Position numbers and translations under genes: made by a program
Shown here: positions 16,361-24,961 of the stretch, piece by piece
Layout: the number at the start of each line of letters is the position of its first letter
Numbering within the stretch: the stretch's first letter is position 1
The notes under the pieces: generated by a model
Told to the model about the DNA's origin: nothing
Databases searched by the model: none
Seen by the model: the letters and a program-made list of their open reading frames with translations, nothing else
Assembly: GCF_004339465.1 (NCBI RefSeq)
Contig: NZ_SMFY01000008.1
Coordinates: 1 to 46,701, forward strand
Length of the DNA: 46,701 bases
Reading direction: 5' to 3'
DNA from: Ancylobacter aquaticus
GTDB taxonomy: Bacteria > Pseudomonadota > Alphaproteobacteria > Rhizobiales > Xanthobacteraceae

Positions 16361-17035
16361 ATGCGTATCCTGCTGGTCGAAGACACGAGGGATGTCGGCG
16401 AGGCGATCATCGGCCGGCTCAGCCGGATCGGCCATGCGGTCGACTGGGAACTCGATGGCAGCTCCGGCCTGGAGGTGCTGAGCCGCACCAGCTACGACCT
16501 CGTCATCCTTGATGTCATGCTGCCGGGGCTCGACGGGTTCAGCCTTCTGGCGCAGTTGCGCGCGCGCGGCTCGACGACCCCCGTGCTGATCCTCACCGCC
16601 CGCTCGCGGGTGGAGGACCGCGTGGATGCGCTCGACATCGGCGCGGACGACTATCTCGTGAAACCCTTCGACTTCCGGGAGCTGGAAGCCCGCGTGCGGG
16701 CGCTCATCCGGCGCAATGGCGGGGAGGCGACCAATCTGCTGCGCTGCGGCGACATCAGCATCGACCGTCTCACCCGCATGGTGCGGGTAGGCGACTGCGA
16801 GGTCCATCTCAAGCGGCGTGAACTCACCCTGCTGGAAATTCTGTCGTCGCGCCCCGGCCGCGTCTTCGGCAAGGACGAACTGCTCGACCGCATGTTCGGC
16901 CATGACGAGGCCCCTGGCCCCAATGCCGTCGAACTCTATATCGGCCGGCTGCGCCGTAAGATCGAGGGCGCCCGCGCCCAGATCGTTACGGTGCGGGGCT
17001 TCGGCTACCAGATGGTGATCGATGGCCCGGCGTGA
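16361..17035 (+). CDS. tctD: Response regulator TctD (OmpR type)
   Basis: It has 224 aa. The receiver domain (1-~115) carries the acidic pair ED at residues 7-8, the phospho-acceptor Asp51 (LVILDVMLPGLDGF) and the lysine in DDYLVKPFD. A winged-helix DNA-binding domain follows (about 125-222, with LKRRELTLLEILSSRPGRVF and VELYIGRLRRKI). It is divergent from tctCBA and overlaps tctE by 14 bp. TctD/TctE pairs are known to switch on tct transport genes in response to tricarboxylates; the same role is inferred here from the position. Confidence 0.92.
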   Translation: MRILLVEDTRDVGEAIIGRLSRIGHAVDWELDGSSGLEVLSRTSYDLVILDVMLPGLDGFSLLAQLRARGSTTPVLILTARSRVEDRVDALDIGADDYLVKPFDFRELEARVRALIRRNGGEATNLLRCGDISIDRLTRMVRVGDCEVHLKRRELTLLEILSSRPGRVFGKDELLDRMFGHDEAPGPNAVELYIGRLRRKIEGARAQIVTVRGFGYQMVIDGPA

Positions 17036-18410
17036 GCCTTCGCTGTTCGTCCGGCTGTTCGCCCTCATGTCGCTGGTGCTGGTGTTCGGCGCGGCCGTGC
17101 TGATGACCGCTGCCTGGTACTCGGCGCGCCAGGCCGCCGACGAGGCGTATGACCGCCTGCTGCTGGGCGCCGCCTACCAGATCGCCGACGCCATCCAGGT
17201 GCAGGAGGGCCAGCCGGAGATCGCGCTTCCCGTCTCCGCTTTCGAGCTGCTGGCGCTGTCCGATCGCGACCGCATCTTCTACCGGGTGCTCGATCCGGCC
17301 GGGCGCACCATGACCGGCTATGAAAGCCTTGCCGATCCGGCAGCGGGAGCGGCGGCGCCGGGCAAGGCGCTTGTCGAGAATGCGACCTTCGACGGCGAGG
17401 TCGTGCGCGTGGCGCGGGTGTCGCGCCGCTTCGACGACCCCCAGATGCGCGGCGAGGCCGTCGTCGTTGTCGCCCAGACGGTCGAGGCGCGCCAGGCGCT
17501 GGCACGCGATCTTACCTTCCGCTCGTTCATACTGGTCGGCGTCATGGGCGCCATTGCCATCGGGGGCACGATTTTCGCCGTGCGACGGGCGCTCGCGCCC
17601 ATCAGCCGGCTGGAGGCGGCGATCCGCCAGCGCGACCCGCTCGACCTGACGCTGGTCAGCGTCTCGACCCCGCGCGAACTGGCCCCCTTCGTGGCCGAAA
17701 TCAATGGCTTCATCGAGCGGCTGCGTGGACGTGTCGAACTAATGCAGCAGTTCATCGCCGATGCCGCGCACCAGCTTCGCACGCCGCTGGCCGCGCTGGA
17801 GGGGCAGGTCGACCTGCTCTCAAATGACGACGTGACGCCGGAGGGGCGCAAGCATCTCGACCGTATCCGCGTCCGCACCGGGCAACTCTCCCGGCTCGCC
17901 AACCAGCTTCTCAGCCACGCCATGGTGGCGCACCGCGAGCGGGCGGTGGCGCGTTCGCCGGTCGACCTCACCGAACTGACGCGGCGCGCGCTCGACGAGG
18001 CGATTCCCGATACGCTGGAGCGGGATATTCTCGTCACCCTGCACGCGCCGCCCGATCCGTTGATCGTGAGCGGCGACCCGGTCAACCTCGCGGAGGCAAT
18101 CAAGAACATCGTCGACAACGCCCTGCGCCATGGCGCACCGGCCCGCATCACCGTGCGGCTGTCGCGGCGCGGTGACAGGGCGGTGGTCGAGGTGGAAGAT
18201 GATGGCCCCGGCATTCCCGTGGCGCAGTGGGCGCGGGTGGTGCAGCGTTTCGGCGCGCCCTCGTCCGATGGCAAGGGATCGGGGCTCGGTCTCTCGATCA
18301 CGGCGGAGGTCGCCGCCGCCCATGGCGGGGCATTGTCCTTCGTGGAGAAAGGGGCCTTCGGCTTCGTGGTGGTGCTGTCGCTGACGATACAAGGACGGGA
18401 ATTCGTATGA
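17022..18410 (+). CDS. tctE: Sensor histidine kinase TctE
   Basis: It has 462 aa. Membrane helices at about 9-29 and 165-187 enclose a periplasmic sensor region of ~135 residues with a 2CSK_N-like character. The H-box FIADAAHQLRTPLAALEGQ has the phospho-acceptor His250. The N-box (EAIKNIVDNALRHG), G1 (VEVEDDGPGIP) and G2 (GKGSGLGLSI) are all intact, so an active kinase is expected. It starts inside the end of tctD, and its stop overlaps the start of the following binding-protein gene (ATGA). The tight coupling argues that the three products work together. Confidence 0.93.
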   Translation: MARREPSLFVRLFALMSLVLVFGAAVLMTAAWYSARQAADEAYDRLLLGAAYQIADAIQVQEGQPEIALPVSAFELLALSDRDRIFYRVLDPAGRTMTGYESLADPAAGAAAPGKALVENATFDGEVVRVARVSRRFDDPQMRGEAVVVVAQTVEARQALARDLTFRSFILVGVMGAIAIGGTIFAVRRALAPISRLEAAIRQRDPLDLTLVSVSTPRELAPFVAEINGFIERLRGRVELMQQFIADAAHQLRTPLAALEGQVDLLSNDDVTPEGRKHLDRIRVRTGQLSRLANQLLSHAMVAHRERAVARSPVDLTELTRRALDEAIPDTLERDILVTLHAPPDPLIVSGDPVNLAEAIKNIVDNALRHGAPARITVRLSRRGDRAVVEVEDDGPGIPVAQWARVVQRFGAPSSDGKGSGLGLSITAEVAAAHGGALSFVEKGAFGFVVVLSLTIQGREFV

Positions 18411-19513
18411 GCCGTTTCATCGCGCGCCTCATTCCGGCGGGCGCTCTCGCCGTCTCGGTCGGCTACGCCCTGCTGCTCGCCCTCAGCGTGGGAGCCCATG
18501 CCCAGACCATGACGCGGTTTCCGTCCGTCGGCACGCCCTCCGACACGCTGTCGATCCATGCCGCGACGGACCTCTATGCGCTGGCGCCGCTGATCCAGGA
18601 TTTCCAGAAACTCGCACCGGGCACGACGGTCGAGATCCTGGAATATGTCACCAACGACCTGTTCTCCGCCGCCGCCCGGGCCTGTCATGAACGTCGCCCG
18701 CTCGGCGACGTCCTGCTGTCCTCCTCGGTGGACCAGCTGGTGAAGCTGGCCAATGACGGCTGCGCCCAGCGCGTCGATGGCCCGAACCTTCCGCGCGCGC
18801 CGCGCTGGGCGAACTGGCGGGACGAAGTGTTCGGCTTCACCTTCGAGCCGATCGTGATGGTTTATAACCGCGACAGCGTGCCCGCCGCCGACGTTCCGCG
18901 CACGCATCTGGAGCTCGCCGAACTTCTTCGGCGCGAGGCCGATCGCTATCGCGGTCGGGTGGGCACCTATGATGTGCGGCTCTCCGGCATCGGCTATCTC
19001 CTCGCCTTTAACGATGCCCGGCAGACGACCACCACCTATGGCCGCCTGCTGGAGAGCCTTGGCCGCGCCCAGGTTGTCGTGCGCTGCTGCACCTCGGAAA
19101 TACTCGACGAGGTGGCCGCCGGCCGGCTGCTCATCGGCTACAACATGCTCGGTTCCTACGCCTATGAGCGGGTGCGGCGCGGCCAGCCGATCGGCATCAT
19201 CATGCCGGCGGATTACACGCTGGTGCTGAGCCGGGGCGCGATGGTGCCGGCCCATTCGCCGAACCCGGCACTCGCCGCCCGCTTCGTCGACTATCTGCTG
19301 TCCGAGCGGGGCCAGTCCGTGGGACGGAGCCAGTCGTTCTTCTTCGGACTGGACGGTGCGGCTCCGCCGGGCATCGAAGGGCCGGATGTCGTCACCTCGG
19401 GCATCGCCCGCCCCATCGCCGTGGGGCCGACCCTCCTGGCGGTGCAGGATGCCGCCCGCCGAAAGCGCTTCCTCGAAGACTGGTCGCAATCAATGATCCA
19501 GACCGCGCCCTAG
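18407..19513 (+). CDS. Periplasmic binding protein coupled to TctDE (putative third signalling component)
   Basis: It has 368 aa with an N-terminal signal peptide (about 1-32, ending AHAQ). The body is an extracellular solute-binding fold of the iron/phosphoglycerate/sugar-phosphate class: LSIHAATDLYALAPLIQDF near 48, DVLLSSSVDQLVKLAN near 103 and FTFEPIVMVYNRDSVP near 143. The start overlaps the tctE stop by 4 bp. No ABC permease or ATPase gene follows. Binding proteins of this class (PgtC, HptA) serve as extra sensors for histidine kinases, so a sensory role with TctE is inferred. It may instead feed an unlinked transporter. Confidence 0.82.
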   Translation: MSRFIARLIPAGALAVSVGYALLLALSVGAHAQTMTRFPSVGTPSDTLSIHAATDLYALAPLIQDFQKLAPGTTVEILEYVTNDLFSAAARACHERRPLGDVLLSSSVDQLVKLANDGCAQRVDGPNLPRAPRWANWRDEVFGFTFEPIVMVYNRDSVPAADVPRTHLELAELLRREADRYRGRVGTYDVRLSGIGYLLAFNDARQTTTTYGRLLESLGRAQVVVRCCTSEILDEVAAGRLLIGYNMLGSYAYERVRRGQPIGIIMPADYTLVLSRGAMVPAHSPNPALAARFVDYLLSERGQSVGRSQSFFFGLDGAAPPGIEGPDVVTSGIARPIAVGPTLLAVQDAARRKRFLEDWSQSMIQTAP

Positions 19514-19885
19514 CTGGAGGCTTCCGACAAATCGTCACCCGGTTCGGACGAGGAAAACTGAGGGTGCGAGACGTCCGGGCGGGCCGCGGTCATGTGGCGC
19601 GCGTGGCCGACGGACATTGAGGCTTCTTTCGGACATCAATTGGAGACGGGCAGACACATTCAGACTTTTTACGCCCGATTTTACCCCACAACTCCCGTTA
19701 ATGCTTCAGATGTGCAGTACACATCAGCACTGTTTGATATCGGGGGGCGCTGAATGCGCGTTCATTCTGGCGTGGAAGACCGATACTCCCGCATATTCAA
19801 GATTATCCGAAAAACACCGATAATATCGAAGCGTCTTTCCGAACCCCTTGATCCCACGCAGCCTCACCTTTCCGGGTGGCGTGCG
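19514..19885. other. Intergenic region upstream of the DUF3313-like lipoprotein gene
   Basis: The 372-bp gap is less GC-rich than its neighbours in 19640-19830. It contains the inverted repeat GATGTG-CAGTA-CACATC (19709-19725) and an open frame that continues upstream of the lipoprotein gene from 19754. That upstream part has unusual composition and no recognisable domain, so I treat it as leader sequence. Confidence 0.4.
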
Positions 19886-20788
19886 ATGCAACCGCTTCGT
19901 AGCGCCGGATATGCCGGCCTCCTGGCCATGGCCGGCTCCATGGTCGGCTGCGCTCCCGCGCCGCTGGTGCAGGGTGTCGGCCTCTCCTCCTACGACGCCA
20001 TGGTCCCTTCCGATGGCGTTCTCACAAAATCGCGGATCGCGGTGAACAAGGAGCAGGTTCTGGCCGCCCGGACGGTTCGGATCGTGCCGACCAGCTTCCC
20101 CTCTCATATCGCCCCGAAGCTGACCGGCCAGCAGAGGACCCTGGTCGCCAACAGCGTCAATCGCGGGCTCTGCGTCGCCCTGAGCGACCGCTTCAAGGTG
20201 GTGCCACCGGACGAGGCCGCCGATCTGACTGTGCAGGCCCATGTCACCCAGGCGACCGAGACCGACGAGGTTGCGGCCGGCATTTCGGCCGCCACCTCGA
20301 TAGGCATGAATTTCGTCGACCTGGGCGTTCCGGTGCCGACGCCGCGCCTTCCCATCGGCATGGGCAATCTGTCGATGGAGGCGGCGGCCACCGACGCGTC
20401 GGGTGAACAACAGGCCTCCATGCTGTGGGCCCGGGGGGCGAATGCCTTCTTCAGTTCGCCGCGAGCCTCGAAGGCGAGCGACGCCTATGAACTCGCCGAT
20501 GCCTTTGGCGAGGATTTTGGCACCCTGCTGGTCAAGGGCGAGAGCCCGTTCGGCGCTTCGGGGATCGATCTGCCGACCGCGCAGAAGATCAATTCGGCGA
20601 TGGGCCTGCCGCCCAAATACGCCGCCTGCGAGCGCTACGGCCGCTACCCCGGCCTCGCCGGCGTGGTCGGCAGCCAGCTTGGCCTGCCACCCGAATGGAC
20701 CGACAAAGGCGCCAAGCCGGCTTCGGCAGAGCCTGAATCGGTAGCGGCGGCGCCGGCCGAGCCCGAATCCGTAGCGGTGGCGGATTAG
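19886..20788 (+). CDS. DUF3313-like lipoprotein of unknown function
   Basis: It has 300 aa from the ATG at 19886; an in-frame ATG at 19754 would add 44 residues but would bury the signal sequence. The N-terminus is a lipoprotein signal (GYAGLLAMAGSMVGC, lipobox cysteine about residue 22). The body resembles DUF3313: VGLSSYDAMVPSDG, VRIVPTSFPSHIAPKLTGQQ, LVANSVNRGLCVALSDRF and LTVQAHVTQATETD. The tail has a short repeat built on AEPESVAAAP / AEPESVAVAD. It is a likely envelope-anchored protein whose role I cannot assign. Convergent with the DMT transporter gene. Confidence 0.75.
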   Translation: MQPLRSAGYAGLLAMAGSMVGCAPAPLVQGVGLSSYDAMVPSDGVLTKSRIAVNKEQVLAARTVRIVPTSFPSHIAPKLTGQQRTLVANSVNRGLCVALSDRFKVVPPDEAADLTVQAHVTQATETDEVAAGISAATSIGMNFVDLGVPVPTPRLPIGMGNLSMEAAATDASGEQQASMLWARGANAFFSSPRASKASDAYELADAFGEDFGTLLVKGESPFGASGIDLPTAQKINSAMGLPPKYAACERYGRYPGLAGVVGSQLGLPPEWTDKGAKPASAEPESVAAAPAEPESVAVAD

Positions 20789-20856
20789 GCCGGATCAGGC
20801 GCCGTGCGACACGTCCGGACCCCGCTTCGCCTGTCGAAGGCCGGCCGGCCTCCTCC

Positions 20857-21708
20857 TCACGCGAAGCGCCGTGCGCCGGCAACGCACAGCACGACCAGGC
20901 CGGTCGCCGCGACCATGGTCCATGACACGTGCTCCCCGACCAGCAGCCCGGCAAGCGCCAGGCCGAAGAAGGGCTGGAGAAGCTGCAGCTGGCCCACGGC
21001 CGCGATGCCGCCGAGGGCAAGCCCGCGATACCAGAAGACGAAGCCGATCAGCATGCTGAACACCGAGACATAGGCGAGGCCGGCCCAGGCCGTGCCGCTG
21101 ACCGTCGCCAATGTTTCCGGCCGTGTCGCCACTGCGAGCACCGCCATCAGGGGGAGCGCGAGCAGCAGGGCCCAGGAGATCACCTGCCACCCGCCAAGGC
21201 GGCGCGACAGCCGGGCGCCCTCGGCATAGCCGACACCGCACAGCAGGACCGCGCCGACCATGAGAAGGTCGCCGATGGCGGAGGTCGGGACGCCGTTGCC
21301 AAGCGCGAACCCGGCGACAGTTCCAGCCCCTATGACCGAGAACAGCCAGAAGGCCGGCTTCGGCCGCTCCCCGCCGCGCAGCACGCCGAACAGCGCCGTC
21401 GCCAGCGGCAGCAGCCCGATGAAGACGATGGAGCGCGCGGCCGTGATGTGTTCCAGCGCAAGGGCGGTGAGCAAAGGAAAGCCGATCACCACCCCCGCAG
21501 CGACCACCGCCAGCGGCACCACGTCTGCGTGGGAGGGGCGCTTGTGCGGGAGCAGGAGCAGCAGGCAGGTCCCGAGCAGCGCGGCGATGACCGCCCGCGC
21601 CGAGGTGAGAAACAGCGGCGTGAAGTCGGCGACGGCAAGCCGTGTCGCCGGCAAGGAGCCGCTGAAGATGATGACCCCGATCAGGCCGTTCCCCCACCCG
21701 CGCGCCAC
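20857..21708 (-). CDS. DMT-superfamily (EamA) transporter
   Basis: Ten-helix drug/metabolite-type exporter of 283 aa, with two EamA repeats (about 10-135 and 150-280). The start is the GTG at 21708, chosen because AGGAGA lies just upstream and the first helix begins at once; a longer frame upstream reads into the divergent gene. Typical stretches are SARAVIAALLGTCLLLLLP, GVVIGFPLLTALALEHITAA and VSWTMVAATGLVVLC. It is divergent from a MocR-type regulator, a common pairing in which the regulator controls efflux of an amino acid or amine-like compound. The substrate is unknown. Confidence 0.9.
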   Translation of the reverse strand: MARGWGNGLIGVIIFSGSLPATRLAVADFTPLFLTSARAVIAALLGTCLLLLLPHKRPSHADVVPLAVVAAGVVIGFPLLTALALEHITAARSIVFIGLLPLATALFGVLRGGERPKPAFWLFSVIGAGTVAGFALGNGVPTSAIGDLLMVGAVLLCGVGYAEGARLSRRLGGWQVISWALLLALPLMAVLAVATRPETLATVSGTAWAGLAYVSVFSMLIGFVFWYRGLALGGIAAVGQLQLLQPFFGLALAGLLVGEHVSWTMVAATGLVVLCVAGARRFA

Positions 21709-21785
21709 GTGTGCTCTCCTTTGCCGTTCCTTGCTCTCCTCTCTGCGATAGGCGTGGCACGCTGGCGGCGACAGGGACGCTTGCG

Positions 21786-21824
21786 TATTATCGAGCCGAA
21801 CAGTGGGGCCATACGGAGCCATAC
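21786..21824 (+). promoter_or_regulatory. Candidate MocR promoter and operator (TATTAT -10, GCCATAC direct repeats)
   Basis: A -10-like TATTAT lies at 21786-21791. Two direct repeats of GCCATAC lie at 21808-21814 and 21818-21824, one helical turn apart; direct repeats are the usual site type of MocR regulators. They overlap the start of the longest reading frame, which would make better sense if translation began at the TTG at 21827. Confidence 0.4.
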
Positions 21825-23227
21825 AGTTGATTCCGAACGAAGCACTGCCAGCCCTCGGGCAGGGGCGCACCGAGAGGGTGATGGTGGCGATCCGCCGCCT
21901 GATCGCCAGCCATGCGCTGGCGCCCGGCGACAAGCTGCCTTCCATTCGCATGCTGGCGCGCGAGAAGACGGTGTCTCCCTCGACCGTGGTCGAAGCCTAT
22001 GACCGCCTCGCTGCCGAGGGGTTGATCCGTCCGCGCCCGGGGTCGGGTTTCTACGTGGCGGCCAGTATCGTGCCCGCGCGCGGCGCCGATGCCCATGCGC
22101 CCGCCGACCGCGCCGTCGACCCCTTCTGGGTGTCGCGACAGTCGCTGGACGCCGGGCGGGAGATGCTTCGGCCCGGGTGCGGCTGGCTGCCGCCGGACTG
22201 GATGCCCCTTGCCGCGATCCGGCGCGCGATGCGTGCCGCGGCGAAGACCGATGACGCCACGCTGGTTGAGTACGGCTCCACGCGTGGGTCGCTGGCGCTG
22301 CGCCGCCTGCTGGCCCGCCATTTCGCCTCGGAGGGTATCGAGGCCGGCGCCGAGCATGTGTTGCTGACGAGTTCGGGCACGCAGGCGATCGACCTGATCT
22401 GCCGCCATCTGCTGCGGCCGGGCGATACGGTGCTGGTCGACGATCCCTGCTATTTCAATTTTCGCGCGCTGCTGCAGGCGCATGCGGTGCGGATCGTCGG
22501 CGTGCCCTATGCGCCCCTTGGTCCTGACATGTCCGCGTTCGAGGAGGCGCTCGCCACCCACCGGCCGCGCCTCTATCTCACCAACTCGGCGCTGCACAAT
22601 CCGACCGGCGCAAGCCTGTCGCCGAGGAATGCCCATCGGATTCTCGCTGCAGCGACGGCCCATGACCTCACCATCATCGAGGACGAGATTTTCGCCGATT
22701 TCGAGCCGGAGCGCTCGGTACGTCTTGCCGCGCTCGACGCGCTGAACCGGGTGATACGGATCGGCAGCTTCTCGAAGACCCTCTCGGCGTCGATACGCTG
22801 CGGCTACATTGCCGCGCGGCCGGACCTGACCGAGGCGCTCGTCGACCTTCAACTGGCGACGGGATTTGGCGGGCCGAGTCCGCTCGCGGCCGAGCTCGTC
22901 TTCCGCACCCTCAGCGACGGCAGCTATTACCGACACCTTGGCAGCCTGCGCGGCCGGCTCACTCGGCGGCGGCGGGAGGTGGTCGCCGAACTCGCGAAAC
23001 TCGACGTGCATCCCTGGACGCTGCCGCGCGGCGGCTTCTACCTCTGGTGCCGGCTGCCCGGAGCGCCCGACGCCTCGGAGGTGGCGAGGCGCGCCTTGCG
23101 AGACGGCATCGTCCTCGCCCCCGGCAATGTCTTCAGCGTGAACGAGGCGGCGCGCGATTTCATGCGCTTCAACGTCGCTCAGATGAACGTGGACGTCACC
23201 CGGCTTCTGCAGCGAACGCTGGGCTGA
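21803..23227 (+). CDS. MocR-type regulator (GntR HTH fused to PLP aminotransferase fold)
   Basis: It has 474 aa from GTG 21803; a TTG at 21827 with GGAG upstream is an alternative start. The N-terminal GntR winged helix (about 22-85, GDKLPSIRMLAREKTVSPSTVVEAYDRL) is joined to a class-I aminotransferase-like domain (about 115-470). The PLP lysine is Lys325 in SFSKTLSASIRCGY. The motifs NPTGASLSPRN and EDEIFADF are intact. Such proteins sense PLP adducts of amines or amino acids. Divergent from the EamA transporter, which is the likely target. Confidence 0.93.
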   Translation: MGPYGAIQLIPNEALPALGQGRTERVMVAIRRLIASHALAPGDKLPSIRMLAREKTVSPSTVVEAYDRLAAEGLIRPRPGSGFYVAASIVPARGADAHAPADRAVDPFWVSRQSLDAGREMLRPGCGWLPPDWMPLAAIRRAMRAAAKTDDATLVEYGSTRGSLALRRLLARHFASEGIEAGAEHVLLTSSGTQAIDLICRHLLRPGDTVLVDDPCYFNFRALLQAHAVRIVGVPYAPLGPDMSAFEEALATHRPRLYLTNSALHNPTGASLSPRNAHRILAAATAHDLTIIEDEIFADFEPERSVRLAALDALNRVIRIGSFSKTLSASIRCGYIAARPDLTEALVDLQLATGFGGPSPLAAELVFRTLSDGSYYRHLGSLRGRLTRRRREVVAELAKLDVHPWTLPRGGFYLWCRLPGAPDASEVARRALRDGIVLAPGNVFSVNEAARDFMRFNVAQMNVDVTRLLQRTLG

Positions 23228-23350
23228 TCGCGCGGCGACACCCCCTGCTCACCGGGGCGACGCGGACCCTGCAGCCATACTGGCGCGTCGCCCGGGCAGT
23301 AGTGCCAACGGGGTATGCCGAGAGGCGGCCGACGCGGCGTGCGGCCATGA

Positions 23351-23947
23351 CTAGGCGGTCCATTGGATCGCCGAACGGCCGCTGGTCAGGTCCGTCAGCA
23401 GCCGGTCCACGGCAACCGCTTCCGATTCTGGCGCCGACACCGACAGGATCGCGCCGCTGTCCGTGAACGTCTGAACCTCCACCTGCACGCCTGGGAGCAC
23501 GCCCAGCCTGGCCTGAACCAGCGCGAGATCACCGAACTCGCATGCGACCGTGCCGGAGACGGCCTCGATGAGTGTCGCCTTCGCCGCTTCGCGCAAGCAG
23601 AGGGCCGCCGTTCCGCCGTAGGCACGGATCAGCCCGCCGCTGCCCAGGAGAATGCCACCGAACCAGCGTGTCACGACGACAGCGACACGATCGAGGCCCT
23701 GCCCGTCAATCGCGGCAAGGATCGGCTTGCCGGCGGTTCCGCTAGGTTCGCCGTCGTCGTTGAAGCGGTAGCTCTGCCCCACGCGCCATGCCCAGCAATT
23801 GTGATTGGCTGATGGATCCGACCGCGCCGCAATGAAGACCTTCGCCACCGCTTCGTCCGCGACGGGACCGGCGACCGCGATGAAGCGGCTTTTCTTGATC
23901 TCTTGCCGACCCAAAGCCGGTTCAACGAGGGTGAGCCGTGCGACCAT
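23351..23947 (-). CDS. YigZ/IMPACT-family protein (UPF0029)
   Basis: It has 198 aa from the ATG at 23947; a GTG at 23968 would add 7 residues. It shows the family core: KKSRFIAVAGPVADEAVAKVFI, the histidine/cysteine segment ANHNCWAWRVG, FNDDGEPSGTAGKPIL and VVVTRWFGGILLGSGGLIRAYGG split over the central sheet. A C-terminal DUF1949-like region follows. Bacterial YigZ proteins are linked to translation or ribosome regulation, but the molecular role is poorly defined. It converges with the MocR gene and is divergent from minC. Confidence 0.92.
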   Translation of the reverse strand: MVARLTLVEPALGRQEIKKSRFIAVAGPVADEAVAKVFIAARSDPSANHNCWAWRVGQSYRFNDDGEPSGTAGKPILAAIDGQGLDRVAVVVTRWFGGILLGSGGLIRAYGGTAALCLREAAKATLIEAVSGTVACEFGDLALVQARLGVLPGVQVEVQTFTDSGAILSVSAPESEAVAVDRLLTDLTSGRSAIQWTA

Positions 23948-24187
23948 ACGCTCGTCTATCACGACCACGGCCCCTCATTCTCATCCGGTACGAGAAAACC
24001 CGGTTTCACGCGTCCCCTGTGTTTGCCCCCGGAATCGACGCTCGCCACCAAAGCCCGCTCGCCGGCAGAGTGCCGATGTCGGTGCATGGGCGGCTTCCGG
24101 ATCGGTGTGGCTCCAGCGGTATCGGCGTGCAGGGCCAGGGTGGCCTTCCGGGCAAAGCCGCATGTCGACGGTGGAGATCGTCGGGCC

Positions 24188-24215
24188 GGTTAACGAGTCG
24201 TTAACCAAGATTAAC
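24188..24215 (+). promoter_or_regulatory. CtrA-type box upstream of minCDE
   Basis: TTAA (24190-24193), a 7-nt spacer and TTAAC (24201-24205) match the alphaproteobacterial CtrA consensus TTAA-N7-TTAAC exactly. A third TTAAC follows at 24211-24215. The first two half-sites also form the perfect palindrome GGTTAACG-AGT-CGTTAACC (24188-24206). The site lies 34 bp upstream of the minC start. CtrA control of min genes has been described in Sinorhizobium, as I recall. Confidence 0.6.
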
Positions 24216-24248
24216 TGAATCTATCCCTCAGATGGGGAGATTCGATCC

Positions 24249-24947
24249 GTGAACGCTGTCAGTCAAACCGGGCCGTCGATCCGTTTCCGTGGACGTTCGT
24301 TCATGGCGATGACGCTCGTCGCCGATGTTCCGCTGGAGACGTGGCTGGTCGATTTCGACGTCTGGCTGGAGCGCTCTCCGGGGTTTTTCACCGGCCGGAC
24401 CGTCGTTCTCGATCTGGCCGACACGGTGCAAAGCAAGGCGGATGTCGAGCGATGGATCGGTGAACTCGCCGCGCGGGGCGTGCGGCTGGTCGGCCTTGAG
24501 GGGGTGCGTCCGAGCCTTGTGGATGCCGCGATGCCGCCCATCCTGCGCGGCGGGCGCGACAGCGCGCTCCCCATGGCCGATGCTGCGGCTCCCCCAGTGG
24601 AGCCGCGCAAGCCGCTGGAACCCGTCAACATGCTCGTCGAGCGGCGCGTCCGCTCCGGCCAGTCGATTGTCTGCCTCGAAGGCGATGTGACGATCATCGG
24701 TTCCGTCGGAGCCGGAGCCGAGATCATCGCCGGCGGATCGATCCACGTTTACGGGACGCTTTCCGGCCGTGCGATCGCCGGAGCGACGTTCGGCGCCTCG
24801 GCCCAGATTTTCTGCACCCGGCTCGAAGCCGAGCTGCTTGCCGTGGACGGCACCTATCGGACTGCCGAGGACATCGACAATGCCTTCCGGGGCAAGGCGG
24901 TCCGCGTATCGACCGAAGACGAGACCCTGAAAATTACCGCGCTTTAG
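24249..24947 (+). CDS. minC: Septum-site determining protein MinC
   Basis: FtsZ-polymerisation inhibitor of the Min system. It has 232 aa from a GTG start with GGGGAG upstream. The N-terminal FtsZ-binding domain covers about 10-105 (IRFRGRSFMAMTL at its start) and the C-terminal beta-helix domain about 128-230. The glycine-rich hallmark GSVGAGAEIIAGGSIHVYG and RAIAGA that contact MinD and MinC are present. First gene of minCDE, with minD 14 bp downstream. A CtrA-type box lies immediately upstream. Confidence 0.95.
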   Translation: MNAVSQTGPSIRFRGRSFMAMTLVADVPLETWLVDFDVWLERSPGFFTGRTVVLDLADTVQSKADVERWIGELAARGVRLVGLEGVRPSLVDAAMPPILRGGRDSALPMADAAAPPVEPRKPLEPVNMLVERRVRSGQSIVCLEGDVTIIGSVGAGAEIIAGGSIHVYGTLSGRAIAGATFGASAQIFCTRLEAELLAVDGTYRTAEDIDNAFRGKAVRVSTEDETLKITAL

Positions 24948-24961
24948 GAGCGAAGCAAGAC

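Noticed and set aside
14599..16512. Long plus-strand open frame of 637 codons
   Set aside because: It lies opposite tctB and tctC of the second TTT system, which have clear family motifs and ribosome sites. The frame is arginine/glycine-rich with no domain; it is a codon-bias shadow.
17318..19489. Long minus-strand open frame of 723 codons
   Set aside because: It is antisense to tctE and the binding-protein gene, both well supported. No domain is seen in the translation.
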